Assembly: GCA_020635015.1 (NCBI GenBank)
Contig: JACKAP010000001.1
Span: 372,001 to 436,000 of the forward strand
Reading direction: 5' to 3'
Source: Calditrichia bacterium
Lineage (GTDB): Bacteria > Calditrichota > Calditrichia > RBG-13-44-9 > J075
DNA length: 64,000 nucleotides
Shown: piece by piece, positions 51,237 through 59,720 of the stretch
Numbering within the stretch: the first letter of the stretch is position 1
How the letters are laid out: every line of letters begins with the position of its first letter
Position numbers and translations under genes: made by a program
Notes under the pieces: model-generated
What the model was told of the DNA's origin: nothing
Databases searched by the model: none
What the model saw: only the letters and a program-made list of their open reading frames with translations

Positions 51237-52001
51237 CTATTGATTTGGTGACAGAAAGTAAATAGGTTGCAATGGAAATTTTCTCCGGGCTAAATCATCC
51301 AAATTGGCATAATACTCTATCCATAGTTCAACAAATTTGGCAAGTCCTATAAGAGTTATTTTCCTTTTTTCTTGGGTTCTTGCTTCATCCTTCGCATCGC
51401 GAGTGAAATCACTTGTTGTAACAAAAATGCCAACATCATCGTCACCAAGTAGCGCCATGAATGACCTAACAGAATCTACATTAATATTAGATTCATAACG
51501 CTTGACTTGAACTTTGATTCTTGGAGGTTTGGTTCCCAAAGGATCAGACCATGCAAGTATATCTAGACCTCCATCTTTACCTTTTGGGGAAATCCAGCTA
51601 ACATGATAACCCATTGCCTTCAAAAGCGAAGCAACCAATTCTTGAAATTCATATGGATCCATCGATTTTAGATAGTCCTCAATTTCTTTCCAAGCAAGTT
51701 CATCCGCTTTTTCAATAGTTATAGTGACCTCCTTGACTTCTCGTTCTGCCTCCGACTCATTTTCGCCCAGTTGCCCCTTTTTCCATTTATGATATAGTTT
51801 TACGGCTTCTCTGTAAAATTTTTCTGGATTTGAGTATTGGTTATAAGCTACAATACCTTCTTCTGTTACAGACCACCTTCCCTTCTCTTTAAGCATCCAG
51901 CCGGCCTTTACACAATCAACCGTTGCGAATCTGATAATGGTATCAACGCGTATGCCACCGGAGTCGAATTCTCCTTTTTCATAATCGGTTAACTTGGTCA
52001 T
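51237..52001 (-). CDS. Mrr-type restriction endonuclease
   Basis: This 254-residue protein has an N-terminal winged-helix Mrr_N domain ('LTDYEKGEFDSGGIRVDTII', 'GRWSVTEEGIVAY') and a C-terminal Mrr catalytic PD-(D/E)XK domain. 'EFQELVASLLKAMGYHVSWI' is the leading helix, 'GKDGGLDILAW' holds the catalytic Asp, and 'RIKVQVKRYE' the Q-x-K. Mrr enzymes cleave modified foreign DNA (Type IV restriction). The winged helix lacks its first 38 residues in this frame; they are encoded at 51998-52114 in another frame, so the true start is probably 52114. The gene is visibly more AT-rich than the glucan locus and lies between two other nuclease genes. Confidence 0.85.
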   Translation of the reverse strand: MTKLTDYEKGEFDSGGIRVDTIIRFATVDCVKAGWMLKEKGRWSVTEEGIVAYNQYSNPEKFYREAVKLYHKWKKGQLGENESEAEREVKEVTITIEKADELAWKEIEDYLKSMDPYEFQELVASLLKAMGYHVSWISPKGKDGGLDILAWSDPLGTKPPRIKVQVKRYESNINVDSVRSFMALLGDDDVGIFVTTSDFTRDAKDEARTQEKRKITLIGLAKFVELWIEYYANLDDLARRKFPLQPIYFLSPNQ

Positions 52002-52114
52002 ACCCTTACCTTGGAGAGCACCTCACTTGCTCGAACTGGATTTTCAGCAGCCATCAATACTTCAAAAACTAATCTTAGTAACTCGCCAGCATGACTTCTT
52101 GTAATTTCTGCCAT
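51998..52114 (-). CDS. Mrr-type endonuclease, N-terminal piece
   Basis: A 38-residue frame, 'MAEITRSHAGELLRLVFEVL' and onwards, ends at TGA overlapping the ATG of the Mrr frame (ATGA at 51998-52001). Its sequence has the right length and helical character for the missing start of the winged-helix domain, so a one-base deletion near 52000 is likely. A separately translated, coupled leader peptide is the alternative. Confidence 0.5.
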   Translation of the reverse strand: MAEITRSHAGELLRLVFEVLMAAENPVRASEVLSKVRV

Positions 52115-52236
52115 TATGTTTTCCTTTTATCTTGATTGAGCGAAAAGAAATCTGTCGTATATATTTGGAATAAGTTGTCGTGATAATAAGTCTAAGTTCT
52201 TAAAGAATTATATTTTGCAAAAAAAAGGAATTTTAT

Positions 52237-53376
52237 CTACGCGTGAGAATTTGTGTTTACCGAATCTTTGAAAGTCTTAATAATATCTTTGAAAATTTTT
52301 AGCTTTTGCGGATCTAATAATAATGATAACTGCGCAATCGACCATCCGTTATTCCATCGGGATTTATCAAATGCCAAATCTAGGCGATCTCGCACTTTAG
52401 TTCTAAATTGTTCTATTACTTCTATACCGATAGGTTTATCCCAATTCCAGCCAAGGTTTATGCTAAATTCGTTGGTTGTAAACACTGAGAAAAGGCTGTA
52501 TCGTTGATCCCCAAATATCAAACGTGCTGTAAAAGAACCCCGATATATACCCGTACCCCAATCAACATCTCTACTAGTAATCTCTTTACCAAAATTTAAA
52601 AGTGCTCTGACTAATTCTGTCTCCTGAGTAGTGCATGAATTACTGATCGCTTCGAAAAATTTTTCCTCATTCCATTTCATCCGTGACGGCGATGTTTTTT
52701 TTTGCACGGATTCTGCTGTCCTACCAATGACTCTTGGTACCAGAGTCTTTAAGCTTTGACCAGTAAATTGCTTTATTTCAATGCATAAAACTTCGACCGA
52801 ACGCATCTGACTATCTAAAAATTCTACGATCCGCTGTAATTCCAGCGGAATTTGATCAGCAACGATAATCAGTCGTATTTTCCCAACTTGTAAATTGGTG
52901 TCAACCTTTTCCCAGAATTCGTCAGAATTTATTTCATTTGATAAGAATTTTGCGAGTTCATCATTTGCATCTAAACCGGCAGATTCGCATCGTGATTCAT
53001 ATTTTAATTTAATCTGTTCAATCGGCCAATACGCGAGTGCGTTTGCAGCATATTCGAGTAATTGACCAACAACTTCTCTTCTGATTCGAGTATCGCTGCT
53101 TCGCTTAACTTCAACTAATGTGGAAATACCCTCCTGATCTAAGAACAGATGATCTACTGCCCACCTATCGTAGCTGTTCTCTTCTGAAGGAATGCCGATT
53201 TCGCGAGAAACCAGTAACCATTTTCGGGGATTATTTTGATCAATTTGAGCACCAGCCAACAAGTTCGGGTATTCCGCCAAGAGATCCTGAAGCAAATTCT
53301 CTGATTCATAAGAGGATTCTTTCATCATGACAAGTTTACCATCATCTTTAATTAAGAAAATTTCCCCTTTCATCAC
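52237..53376 (-). CDS. PD-(D/E)XK nuclease-like protein
   Basis: This 379-residue cytoplasmic protein of unknown function has an N-terminal nuclease-like domain. 'YDRWAVDHLFLDQEGISTLV' followed by 'EVKRSSDTRIRREVVGQLLE' gives the D...ExK pattern, in a context reminiscent of NucS/DUF91-type domains. Residues about 230-379 form a separate C-terminal domain with no motif I recognise. The gene is intact and AT-rich. Its position beside HNH and Mrr endonucleases, on the same strand, points to genome defence. Nothing suggests a membrane location. Confidence 0.75.
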   Translation of the reverse strand: MMKGEIFLIKDDGKLVMMKESSYESENLLQDLLAEYPNLLAGAQIDQNNPRKWLLVSREIGIPSEENSYDRWAVDHLFLDQEGISTLVEVKRSSDTRIRREVVGQLLEYAANALAYWPIEQIKLKYESRCESAGLDANDELAKFLSNEINSDEFWEKVDTNLQVGKIRLIIVADQIPLELQRIVEFLDSQMRSVEVLCIEIKQFTGQSLKTLVPRVIGRTAESVQKKTSPSRMKWNEEKFFEAISNSCTTQETELVRALLNFGKEITSRDVDWGTGIYRGSFTARLIFGDQRYSLFSVFTTNEFSINLGWNWDKPIGIEVIEQFRTKVRDRLDLAFDKSRWNNGWSIAQLSLLLDPQKLKIFKDIIKTFKDSVNTNSHA

Positions 53377-53773
53377 AAGAAATCTCCTAATGCTATTTCC
53401 AAAGGATTATGAATTGCATCCCACTTAAATGCTTTTATGCCTTGGTCAAGGAGTCGATTTTCATATGACAGTTTAATTTTCCGTCAATATAACAGTGCTC
53501 GATATACCAGTAATCTACTAATACGATATATCTTTAAGAACGATAAAAATCAAACAATAATATGATTTTTGTCAATAAAAATATATAATAAGACATATAA
53601 AGTGCCCTTCTTGTTTATGCCAGAATTCGGGTATGTTTTAGTTGTTGACTAAGAAGCCATGTCATGTTGATCAATGTTATCTGGTACTACCACAAGGTGT
53701 TAGGTGGTGGACGTCTTGTGTATTTCTGCCATTTGCCGTAAACTATTCCGGAATATTAAACCCGGAGAAACCC
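53377..53773. other. AT-rich intergenic region
   Basis: About 400 bp between the nuclease-like gene and the metallo-hydrolase. It is AT-rich to about 53640 and then shifts to ordinary composition. An in-frame upstream extension of the metallo-hydrolase to 53642 exists but carries no ribosome-binding site or signal peptide. I see no RNA gene or repeat here. Confidence 0.5.
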
Positions 53774-54283
53774 ATGACCCGCCACCTCTCAATTTCATTT
53801 GCTCTACTCCTGATATTCAACCCCGCCGTCCACTCACAAACGCCGCCGGCATCGCCGGAGCACAAGCTGATCGACGAGATCAAAGCCCATACCTCCGGCA
53901 TGGCAATCTGGTGGACCGGCCACAACGGCTGGCTGATCAAGCAGGACAGCATTTTGATCGGCACCGACCTGGTGCTGGAAAATGAGGACCGCCAGTCGCC
54001 TGCGCCGGTGTCGGCGGCGGAGATCGCGCCGTTGCTGGACATCAGCTTTATCACCCATGAGCACGGCGACCACTTTGGGCGCAATACCTCCCGGATCCTG
54101 GCGGAGCAATCCAATTGCATGTTCGTGATGCCGGTAAACTGTGTCGAAATTGCCAAAGCCGAAACCGGAATTCCCGCCGCACGCATCCGGGCGGCCATTC
54201 CCCGGCAGCCCTTCACCCTCCGCGGGGTTGGGATTACCCCGATGCGGGCGATACACGGCAATCCCAAGTTCGCTGTTTTTTGA
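53774..54283 (+). CDS. Exported metallo-beta-lactamase-fold hydrolase, N-terminal piece
   Basis: This piece starts with a signal peptide ('HLSISFALLLIFNPAVHSQ') and contains the metal-binding 'ISFITHEHGDHFGRNTSRIL', the HxHxDH motif of the metallo-beta-lactamase superfamily, preceded by 'WWTGHNGWLIKQDSILIGTD'. It resembles UlaG/RomA-like MBL proteins acting in the periplasm. The frame ends at 54283 inside 'IHGNPKFAVF'; the continuation 'EANLEDCGYFIALGDKTLLQ' is in the next frame. ATG 53774 is chosen because the signal peptide starts there. Confidence 0.8.
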   Translation: MTRHLSISFALLLIFNPAVHSQTPPASPEHKLIDEIKAHTSGMAIWWTGHNGWLIKQDSILIGTDLVLENEDRQSPAPVSAAEIAPLLDISFITHEHGDHFGRNTSRILAEQSNCMFVMPVNCVEIAKAETGIPAARIRAAIPRQPFTLRGVGITPMRAIHGNPKFAVF

Positions 54284-54551
54284 GGAGGCAAATCTGGAGG
54301 ATTGTGGATACTTTATCGCCCTGGGCGATAAAACCCTGCTGCAGCCGGGCGATACCGTTCTGCTGGAAGATCACCTGTTTTTGAAGCATGTGGATGTCCT
54401 GTTTTTTCTCACCCACCGAACACAATATGCACATTCAGCAATCGGTGATCTTAATAAACGAACTCGAACCGGATTACATCCTTCCCCAGCATCGCGATAC
54501 GATGACCGAAACCGAGCAGAACCGCTATTGGACCCACGGCTATTCCCGTGA
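54141..54551 (+). CDS. Exported metallo-beta-lactamase-fold hydrolase, middle piece
   Basis: Only about 54285-54410 of this frame is real: 'EANLEDCGYFIALGDKTLLQ' and 'LEDHLFLKHVDVLFF'. It bridges the N- and C-terminal pieces of the MBL protein. The remainder is out of frame. Confidence 0.5.
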   Translation: MSKLPKPKPEFPPHASGRPFPGSPSPSAGLGLPRCGRYTAIPSSLFFEEANLEDCGYFIALGDKTLLQPGDTVLLEDHLFLKHVDVLFFLTHRTQYAHSAIGDLNKRTRTGLHPSPASRYDDRNRAEPLLDPRLFP

Positions 54552-54630
54552 GGTGCGGCTGATGCTTTCCAAAACCCTGAAGGAACGATATCATATCCTC
54601 GGGATGGGGAAAAATTTGAAATTCGCTTAA
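54388..54630 (+). CDS. Exported metallo-beta-lactamase-fold hydrolase, C-terminal piece
   Basis: This piece ends the MBL protein: 'SPTEHNMHIQQSVILINELE' and 'PDYILPQHRDTMTE' contain the late metal-ligand histidine in a PxH context typical of the superfamily. It enters from the middle piece near 54410 (probable T-run error in CTGTTTTTTCTC). Confidence 0.6.
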   Translation: MWMSCFFSPTEHNMHIQQSVILINELEPDYILPQHRDTMTETEQNRYWTHGYSREVRLMLSKTLKERYHILGMGKNLKFA

Positions 54631-54688
54631 CCACGCAGGATTAGGATCAGCTGTTAAGGATTAGTTAATAATTAACTTATTAACTACC

Positions 54689-54790
54689 GCCACAGAGACA
54701 CAGAGATCACAGAGTCAGTTGTCAGTTGTCAGTTGTCGGTTGTCGGTTGTCGGTTGTCAGTTCTCTGTGTGCTCTGTGTCTCTGTGGCAA
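54689..54790. repeat. Nested repeats: CACAGAG arms around GTCAGTTGTCGGTT tandem units
   Basis: The outer CACAGAG arms are at 54689-54714 and 54762-54790. The interior 54714-54761 is six or seven tandem GTCAGTT/GTCGGTT units. This is the same two-family nesting as in the core of 48928-49126. Confidence 0.85.
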
Positions 54791-54808
54791 CCAGGTCTTC
54801 GAACCGCA

Positions 54809-55735
54809 TCAATAATGCCGGAAAATCTCAAATTCATCCACCGCAACCCCGCCATCGACGTTGATGAAAGTAAACCAGGCATAACGGTTTCCTCCCACCT
54901 CATCCGGAATCACATCCGACGCATTGGTGCGGGTTTCGGTGAACAGCACATTGCCGCCGCTGTCGAGCAGGTTCAGGTCGACCGCCAGCGCGCCGCCGCT
55001 TTCATAGAATACATGCTGGAGGGTACCAACCGGCGGTGGTGACTTCGTAGTGATTGATATTTTCCAGGTCCTCGCGGGGGCAAAGTTGGTGTTGTTGGAG
55101 CCTGCTACCAGCAGTTTCCCGGTGGAAGCGTCTTTGTTGACATGGAAGATGAAATCCCGCTGATGCGCGCCGTCGGAACCGGTGGCCGCGACGGTGTAAT
55201 CGAACCCCTGGCTGGTGCTCCAGCTCGGATCGAGATACACATCCAGCTCGGCGGTCCAGGGCGTCCAGCTGTCGCAATAGCCATCAAAAATGGAGTACGG
55301 CGCGGAACTGGCGTCCCCTTCCATCACCGCGTGCCCGCTCCCCGCGGATGAGACAATGCCGCCAGTCCCGGAACTCACCTGGGTTGCCAGGCCGTACCAG
55401 CCGCTGTTGCTGTCGAACCATCCGTCGGTCGAAGCTTCAAATCCCTGCTGATAGGAGGGAGCGCAGGGAACCAGGATATCGCCATGGGCGAGGTGGGCGG
55501 GAACCGCATTCGGCGCGACTTGAATCAGGATATATTCGCCGTTTCCGGTTAAGTGCAGGATATATACTTTTTCCGCACCGTTTCCTTTTTCGAGTGCCGC
55601 CGGGGTTGCCTGTAGGTTATCCGGCGTCAGTTTTGGTGATGCGGTTTCCGGCGAGGTGACCGGGTTGGAACCGCAGTGCAATAAAAATACTGAAGCAACA
55701 AAAAGTAGTGCGAACAAAGAGATTAGCTTTTTCAT
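54809..55735 (-). CDS. Exported lipoprotein of unknown function
   Basis: This 308-residue lipoprotein has lipobox 'VASVFLLHC'. The mature part has a short low-complexity region (residues 24-55) and then a beta-rich, jelly-roll-like domain ('YQQGFEASTDGWFDSNSGWY', 'TPWTAELDVYLDPSWSTSQG', 'TFINVDGGVAVDEFEIF') of the kind found in carbohydrate-binding and adhesion domains. Residues about 225-238 are probably misread: the neighbouring frame gives 'EDLENINHYEVTTAGWY', so two compensating frameshifts lie near 55070 and 55030. I do not recognise the family. Confidence 0.65.
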   Translation of the reverse strand: MKKLISLFALLFVASVFLLHCGSNPVTSPETASPKLTPDNLQATPAALEKGNGAEKVYILHLTGNGEYILIQVAPNAVPAHLAHGDILVPCAPSYQQGFEASTDGWFDSNSGWYGLATQVSSGTGGIVSSAGSGHAVMEGDASSAPYSIFDGYCDSWTPWTAELDVYLDPSWSTSQGFDYTVAATGSDGAHQRDFIFHVNKDASTGKLLVAGSNNTNFAPARTWKISITTKSPPPVGTLQHVFYESGGALAVDLNLLDSGGNVLFTETRTNASDVIPDEVGGNRYAWFTFINVDGGVAVDEFEIFRHY

Positions 55736-56407
55736 GACCGCTCCTTAAGTTTTTGATTTAGAGAATTATCCAAGGTATGTAATGTCTGTTCAGTCGATCC
55801 AGGTGCAAAACGGATTTTCGGCGTCAGACTTCCAGCCGCTATTCTGTTGAGGCAGCATCAAATGTCTCACGGTGCACGGATGGAATATGGATTCCAGGAT
55901 GCTGGTGGAGTAGCACAATGTTTCATTTTACGGAAAGGGGTGTTTATTTGTTAAACTACTTTTTAACCATAAGCGAAGCGAACAGGCTAAATATTAGTCG
56001 CTACAAATATTTTTAACCGCAGACTGCTGTCTCACGAATTAAAAGCAATGCCGCCGGCAGCGCCCGGTTAGGGGGCCAGAGACATCAACTGTCAATTAAG
56101 ATTCATTGACCTGTTGACTGCTATGTTGTCATAGGATGGTTTTAAGGTAGGGCATTTTTCATCCCCATGCAAGGAATTGTCAAATTTTACCAGCGATCGC
56201 CATGAGAACCGGAGCCGGTTCTCGCGGACGTAATACCGGTTGCTTGTTTCATGAAAGCTGCTTGCATCCACCGGGGCAAACCGGTAAATTGGCGGCCTCA
56301 TCCGGTGGGCCGGTCGCGATTCAAAAGATCTTACCCGTTTCTCCGTATGAGCGTATCCTCAATATCTTAACGAGAAGTTTTGAAACGTAAGCGAGAGAAA
56401 ATCCCGA
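55736..56407. other. Intergenic region upstream of purK
   Basis: About 670 bp without a convincing gene on either strand. A short hairpin, GAGAACCGGAGCCGGTTCTC (56204-56223), is visible. Otherwise I see nothing I can name. It may carry the purK promoter and remnants of lost genes. Confidence 0.5.
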
Positions 56408-57262
56408 ATGGAAAAACTCGTCACCGCTCACTTGAAATTGGGCATCATCGCCGGTGGTCAGCTGGGCAAGATGCTGATCCAGGACGCCAGTAAATGGGAT
56501 ATCATCACCTATGTGCTCGATCCCTACGAAAATTGCCCCGCCGGGAGCATCGCCTCGGTATTTGTGAAAGGCGATTATCTCGATTTTGATGCGGTTTATC
56601 GATTCGGGAAACAGGTGGATGTACTCACCTATGAGATCGAAAACATCAATATCGAAGCGCTGCACCGCTTAAAGGCCGAGGGGATAAAGGTGGTGCCGGA
56701 CCCGGCCATCCTGGAATTGATCCAGGACAAAGGTCGGCAGAAGGATTTTTACCGCCAGCATGATATACCGACCGCTCCTTATCAGCTTTATGCCGATCAA
56801 GCGGAGATCCGGGCGGCCATTTCCGCCGGGCAGCTCAATTTCCCATTTGTGCAAAAGCTCCGCAAAGGCGGCTATGACGGGCGCGGCGTGGCGGTCATCG
56901 ACGGTGAGGCGGCGCTGGAGACGCTGCTCGACGGCCCCTCGGTGATCGAGGAGAAAGTGGCGATCGACCGGGAGATCGCCGTCATTGCCGCCCGCAACCA
57001 GCGGGGCGAGGTGCGCTGTTTTCCTACCGTGGAGATGGTGTTTGACAGCCGCGCCAATCTGGTGGAACGGCTGGTCTGCCCGGCCGGCATCGGCGAGGCC
57101 CTGGCGCAGGAAGCGACGCAGATTGCCTCCCGGCTGATCGAAACCCTCGGCATGGCCGGCTTGCTGGCGGTGGAGTTTTTCGTCGATGCCCAGGGGCGGC
57201 TGTTGGTCAATGAAGCCGCCCCCGCCCCCACAACAGCGGCCACCATACCATCGAAAGCGTGA
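56408..57262 (+). CDS. purK: N5-carboxyaminoimidazole ribonucleotide synthase, N-terminal piece
   Basis: PurK is an ATP-grasp enzyme that carboxylates AIR to N5-CAIR in purine synthesis. 'KLGIIAGGQLGKMLIQDASK' is the N-terminal signature; 'DVLTYEIENINIEAL', 'VQKLRKGGYDGRGVAVI' and 'LGMAGLLAVEFFVDAQGRLL' are conserved ATP-grasp segments. The frame is lost after 'LVNEAAP': the run of five Cs in GCCGCCCCCGCCCC should almost certainly be six, giving 'PRPHNSGHHTIES'. The rest is in the next piece. Confidence 0.92.
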   Translation: MEKLVTAHLKLGIIAGGQLGKMLIQDASKWDIITYVLDPYENCPAGSIASVFVKGDYLDFDAVYRFGKQVDVLTYEIENINIEALHRLKAEGIKVVPDPAILELIQDKGRQKDFYRQHDIPTAPYQLYADQAEIRAAISAGQLNFPFVQKLRKGGYDGRGVAVIDGEAALETLLDGPSVIEEKVAIDREIAVIAARNQRGEVRCFPTVEMVFDSRANLVERLVCPAGIGEALAQEATQIASRLIETLGMAGLLAVEFFVDAQGRLLVNEAAPAPTTAATIPSKA

Positions 57263-57576
57263 TCACCTCTCAATTTGAGCAGCACCTGCGGGCGATCCTC
57301 AACCTGCCCCTGGGCAGCACCCACTTGAAGATGCCGGCGGTGATGATCAATCTACTGGGCGAGAAGGGCCATGACGGTTCGGTGAAATGCGAGGGCTTGA
57401 CCGAGAGCATGGCCATCGAAGGGGTTAAGATTCATGTCTACGGCAAGAAACACACCCGGCCGATGCGCAAGATGGGCCACGTGACCGTCATGGCTGGCGA
57501 TCTGGCGATTGCGCTGGACCGGGCCGATCAGGTGAAACAACTTATCAAGGTGACATCATGGGATCAAAACAAGTAA
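57259..57576 (+). CDS. purK: N5-carboxyaminoimidazole ribonucleotide synthase, C-terminal piece
   Basis: This is the C-terminal domain of PurK: 'ITSQFEQHLRAILNLPLGST', 'MPAVMINLLGEKGHDG', 'VKIHVYGKKHTRPMRKMGHV' and 'TVMAGDL' are conserved. Its end overlaps the purE start by 19 bp, so purK and purE are translated from one message. Confidence 0.9.
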   Translation: MITSQFEQHLRAILNLPLGSTHLKMPAVMINLLGEKGHDGSVKCEGLTESMAIEGVKIHVYGKKHTRPMRKMGHVTVMAGDLAIALDRADQVKQLIKVTSWDQNK

Positions 57577-58052
57577 GCATCGTCATGGGGTCGGATTCCG
57601 ACCTCCCGGTGATGATGCAGCAAGCCGCCGAGATACTCGAACAGCTGGGCGTCGGCTATGAGATCGATATCGTCTCGGCGCACCGCACCCCGGACAAGCT
57701 GTTCCAGTTCGCCTCCCGGGCGCATGAGCGCGGCATCGAGGTGATCATCGCCGGGGCTGGCGGCGCGGCCCACCTGCCCGGCATGGTGGCGGCCATTTCC
57801 CCCCTGCCGGTGATCGGGGTGCCGGTCAAATCATCCAACTCCATCGATGGCTGGGATTCAGTGCTGTCGATCCTGCAGATGCCCGGCGGAGTGCCGGTGG
57901 CCACGGTGGCGCTGAACGGCGCCAAAAACGCCGGCATCCTGGCGGCGCAGATCGTGTCGGTCGCAGATAAGCAGGTGCGGGAAAATATTATCCGCTATAA
58001 AGCGATGCTGCAGGAACAGGTGCTGGAAAAGGCGAAAAACGTAAACAAGTAA
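57558..58052 (+). CDS. purE: N5-carboxyaminoimidazole ribonucleotide mutase
   Basis: This 164-residue class I PurE converts N5-CAIR to CAIR in purine biosynthesis. 'SIVMGSDSDLPVM', 'DIVSAHRTPDKLF', 'IIAGAGGAAHLPGMVAA' and 'SSNSIDGWDSVLSILQMPGG' are the complete set of active-site motifs, and the length is typical. It is intact, overlaps purK and together with it forms a two-gene unit. Confidence 0.96.
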   Translation: MGSKQVSIVMGSDSDLPVMMQQAAEILEQLGVGYEIDIVSAHRTPDKLFQFASRAHERGIEVIIAGAGGAAHLPGMVAAISPLPVIGVPVKSSNSIDGWDSVLSILQMPGGVPVATVALNGAKNAGILAAQIVSVADKQVRENIIRYKAMLQEQVLEKAKNVNK

Positions 58053-58089
58053 GTCGCACGATCCTCTGGGATCACAACAGGCATATCGG

Positions 58090-58215
58090 GTGAAACGGTC
58101 TAACAGAAATGTCAGACTGTCCGGCGCTGTTACAATTGGTGTCGGCGGCATGGTTGGCTGCGGTATTTTTGCCGTTCTGGGCGAATCAGCGCCGCTATTT
58201 TTCTGCCGGCCCTGA
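58090..58215 (+). pseudogene. Remnant of an APC-family amino acid permease
   Basis: A GTG-initiated frame of 41 codons reads 'VRLSGAVTIGVGGMVGCGIF' then 'AVLGESAPL', which matches the first membrane helix of APC amino acid/polyamine permeases (GxG-M-GxGIF motif), and then stops. The rest of a permease of about 450 residues is missing; 58216-58390 has further hydrophobic fragments in other frames, and 58391-58485 holds nothing I recognise. It is most likely the truncated edge of a gene lost where the AT-rich island at 58.4-59.8 kb begins. Confidence 0.6.
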
Positions 58216-58594
58216 TCAATTTGCTGCCGGCGTCGCTGGTCAGTATATCGGAAACTGCGATTATACTGATCAAAGTGTTTTTATTCCTGATGGCCTGTCG
58301 ATTCTGTTCGAATTGATTTACGGGAGATGAATTTGCGACCGTTTCTTTTTGCGAAAATATAAAACGAGTGAGTAACGTAACAGCCATCTTTTATCAGGAG
58401 GGGGGTATATTACTTTAAATGCCGAAGATCAAGTTTCCATTGTTGATCTTTGGTTAGGAGATTCCTTTCAGCAGAGTCTAAATACTTATATCGACCTTAC
58501 AGGCCTGATTATTCCAAAATATGTTATTTCAAAACATCCTTTAGAAAAATTAAGTGCCCAACTAACCGGCGTAGGAAGATTGTAACCACTACTT

Positions 58595-58981
58595 TTATAG
58601 GGAAGCTATCAGATGTAAGTAATGGTTTACTCCAGAAGTCTTTCTCAAAAGCAGATGAAGATGAAGATCGTCGGCGTTCTTTTCTTTCTTCAATAATGTT
58701 ATCGCTTCTGTAGTAGTGGGTATGCGCCAATCTCTAAATCCTACATACCCATTGTTATTAAACGTTTCTAACCAAGATTCAATCGATATTTTATTTAATG
58801 ATACAATACTTTTCGATCCATATAACTGCCACATAAGATTCGTAGTTTTATCAATTACGACACGAACACCATTAAACTTCTTAATCTCAAAGTTATTGGG
58901 GAAATCTTCACCAGTCGTGTTCAACTTCGATTCAAAAAAATTATATTCTTTGAGCATTATCGTAATGTCTTCCTCTGACAA
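58595..58981 (-). CDS. DUF1566 effector-like protein, C-terminal piece
   Basis: This piece contains a DUF1566 (Lcl C-terminal) domain: 'VVIDKTTNLMWQLYGSKSIV', 'GYVGFRDWRIPTTTEAITLL' with the typical GFxDWRxPTxxE core. The last 18 residues are out of frame. In the neighbouring frames the domain finishes with 'SWALNFSKGCFEITYFG' and 'RPVRSI', ending at 58486. It is preceded by the coiled-coil piece at 58957-59247 and belongs to the same AT-rich gene. Confidence 0.7.
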   Translation of the reverse strand: MSEEDITIMLKEYNFFESKLNTTGEDFPNNFEIKKFNGVRVVIDKTTNLMWQLYGSKSIVSLNKISIESWLETFNNNGYVGFRDWRIPTTTEAITLLKKEKNADDLHLHLLLRKTSGVNHYLHLIASL

Positions 58982-59247
58982 CTCGAGCGGTTCTTTTCGA
59001 AGGTTGTAAATATTTTTCGTTTTGTGGCTGTGCCAATAGATTTGTCATTATCATTAGAACTTCTTGTTGCTAACTGATACTTTAAGCTCGATATATATTG
59101 CTCCATCTCTTTGATTCTTTTGACGAGATTGTTCCTTTCGTTACTTTGGATCTCCTGTTCTTGTAACAAGCTGACATTCTCTCTTTTTATTCGATTATAC
59201 ATATCTGGTGATATCCTGGCTATTTTCTTGCCTAAAAAATCATGCAC
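58957..59247 (-). CDS. DUF1566 effector-like protein, coiled-coil piece
   Basis: This piece encodes 'GKKIARISPDMYNRIKRENV' followed by a charged heptad-like stretch ('NERNNLVKRIKEMEQYISSL') that looks like a coiled coil linking the N-terminal and DUF1566 domains. The frame changes near 58975 into the C-terminal piece ('SEEDITIMLKEYNFF'). Confidence 0.6.
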   Translation of the reverse strand: MHDFLGKKIARISPDMYNRIKRENVSLLQEQEIQSNERNNLVKRIKEMEQYISSLKYQLATRSSNDNDKSIGTATKRKIFTTFEKNRSSCQRKTLR

Positions 59248-59720
59248 GGGATTATCAGCTCTTTTTTGTTATGCGATTCGAATGCATTGACATGTCGTTT
59301 TAGTGCTTCTTTAAATTTCTCTGGCCCGTCATGTTCCGTTGAATATGCAATTGCTCTATAATCTGAAATGTCAAATGGCGGGTTTTGCCCTTGACTTATA
59401 ATGGGAATTGTTCCATTCCTGAAGAGTGCATGTCTGACACCTAATTCATAAAATACGTTCACATTCTTTCCACTTAAATCAGCTATCACAATATCTGCTT
59501 CATAAAGTGATTCAATAATATCACGGGATATACTTCCAAAATGCTCTAACTCATCGCCACGTATCGGTTCATAGCCGCACTCTACTAATACAGGACGAAT
59601 CATCTCTGAATATATTTTCCAAATGACAGAGTCGGTGTCATTTCGAACCCTGCAAAATAGGGTGAGAAATCTGTAACTGCAAAAACTAATATACAATGTC
59701 GTGAGTATTGAAAAGCGCAT
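59232..59720 (-). CDS. DUF1566 effector-like protein, nucleotide-hydrolase-like N-terminal piece
   Basis: This piece holds a Rossmann-like domain: 'IYSEMIRPVLVECGYEPIRG' followed by 'SRDIIESLYEADIVIADLSG' and 'KNVNVFYELGVRHALF', then 'GTIPIISQGQNPPFDISDYR'. This pattern is characteristic of the nucleoside 2-deoxyribosyltransferase-like/TIR-related families used as effectors in bacterial immunity, where the Glu of 'YELG' is a likely catalytic residue. The N-terminus before 'NDTDSVIWK' is uncertain; a neighbouring frame back to about 59830 reads 'VFAVTDFSPYFAGFE', which would fit better. The whole gene (about 59830-58486) would encode about 440 residues with four or more frameshifts. Confidence 0.65.
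   Translation of the reverse strand: MRFSILTTLYISFCSYRFLTLFCRVRNDTDSVIWKIYSEMIRPVLVECGYEPIRGDELEHFGSISRDIIESLYEADIVIADLSGKNVNVFYELGVRHALFRNGTIPIISQGQNPPFDISDYRAIAYSTEHDGPEKFKEALKRHVNAFESHNKKELIIPCMIF

Noticed and set aside
56408..57576. Programmed frameshift in purK
   Set aside because: The break is a single missing C in a homopolymer, there is no slippery heptamer with a downstream structure, and purK is not known to use recoding; error is simpler.
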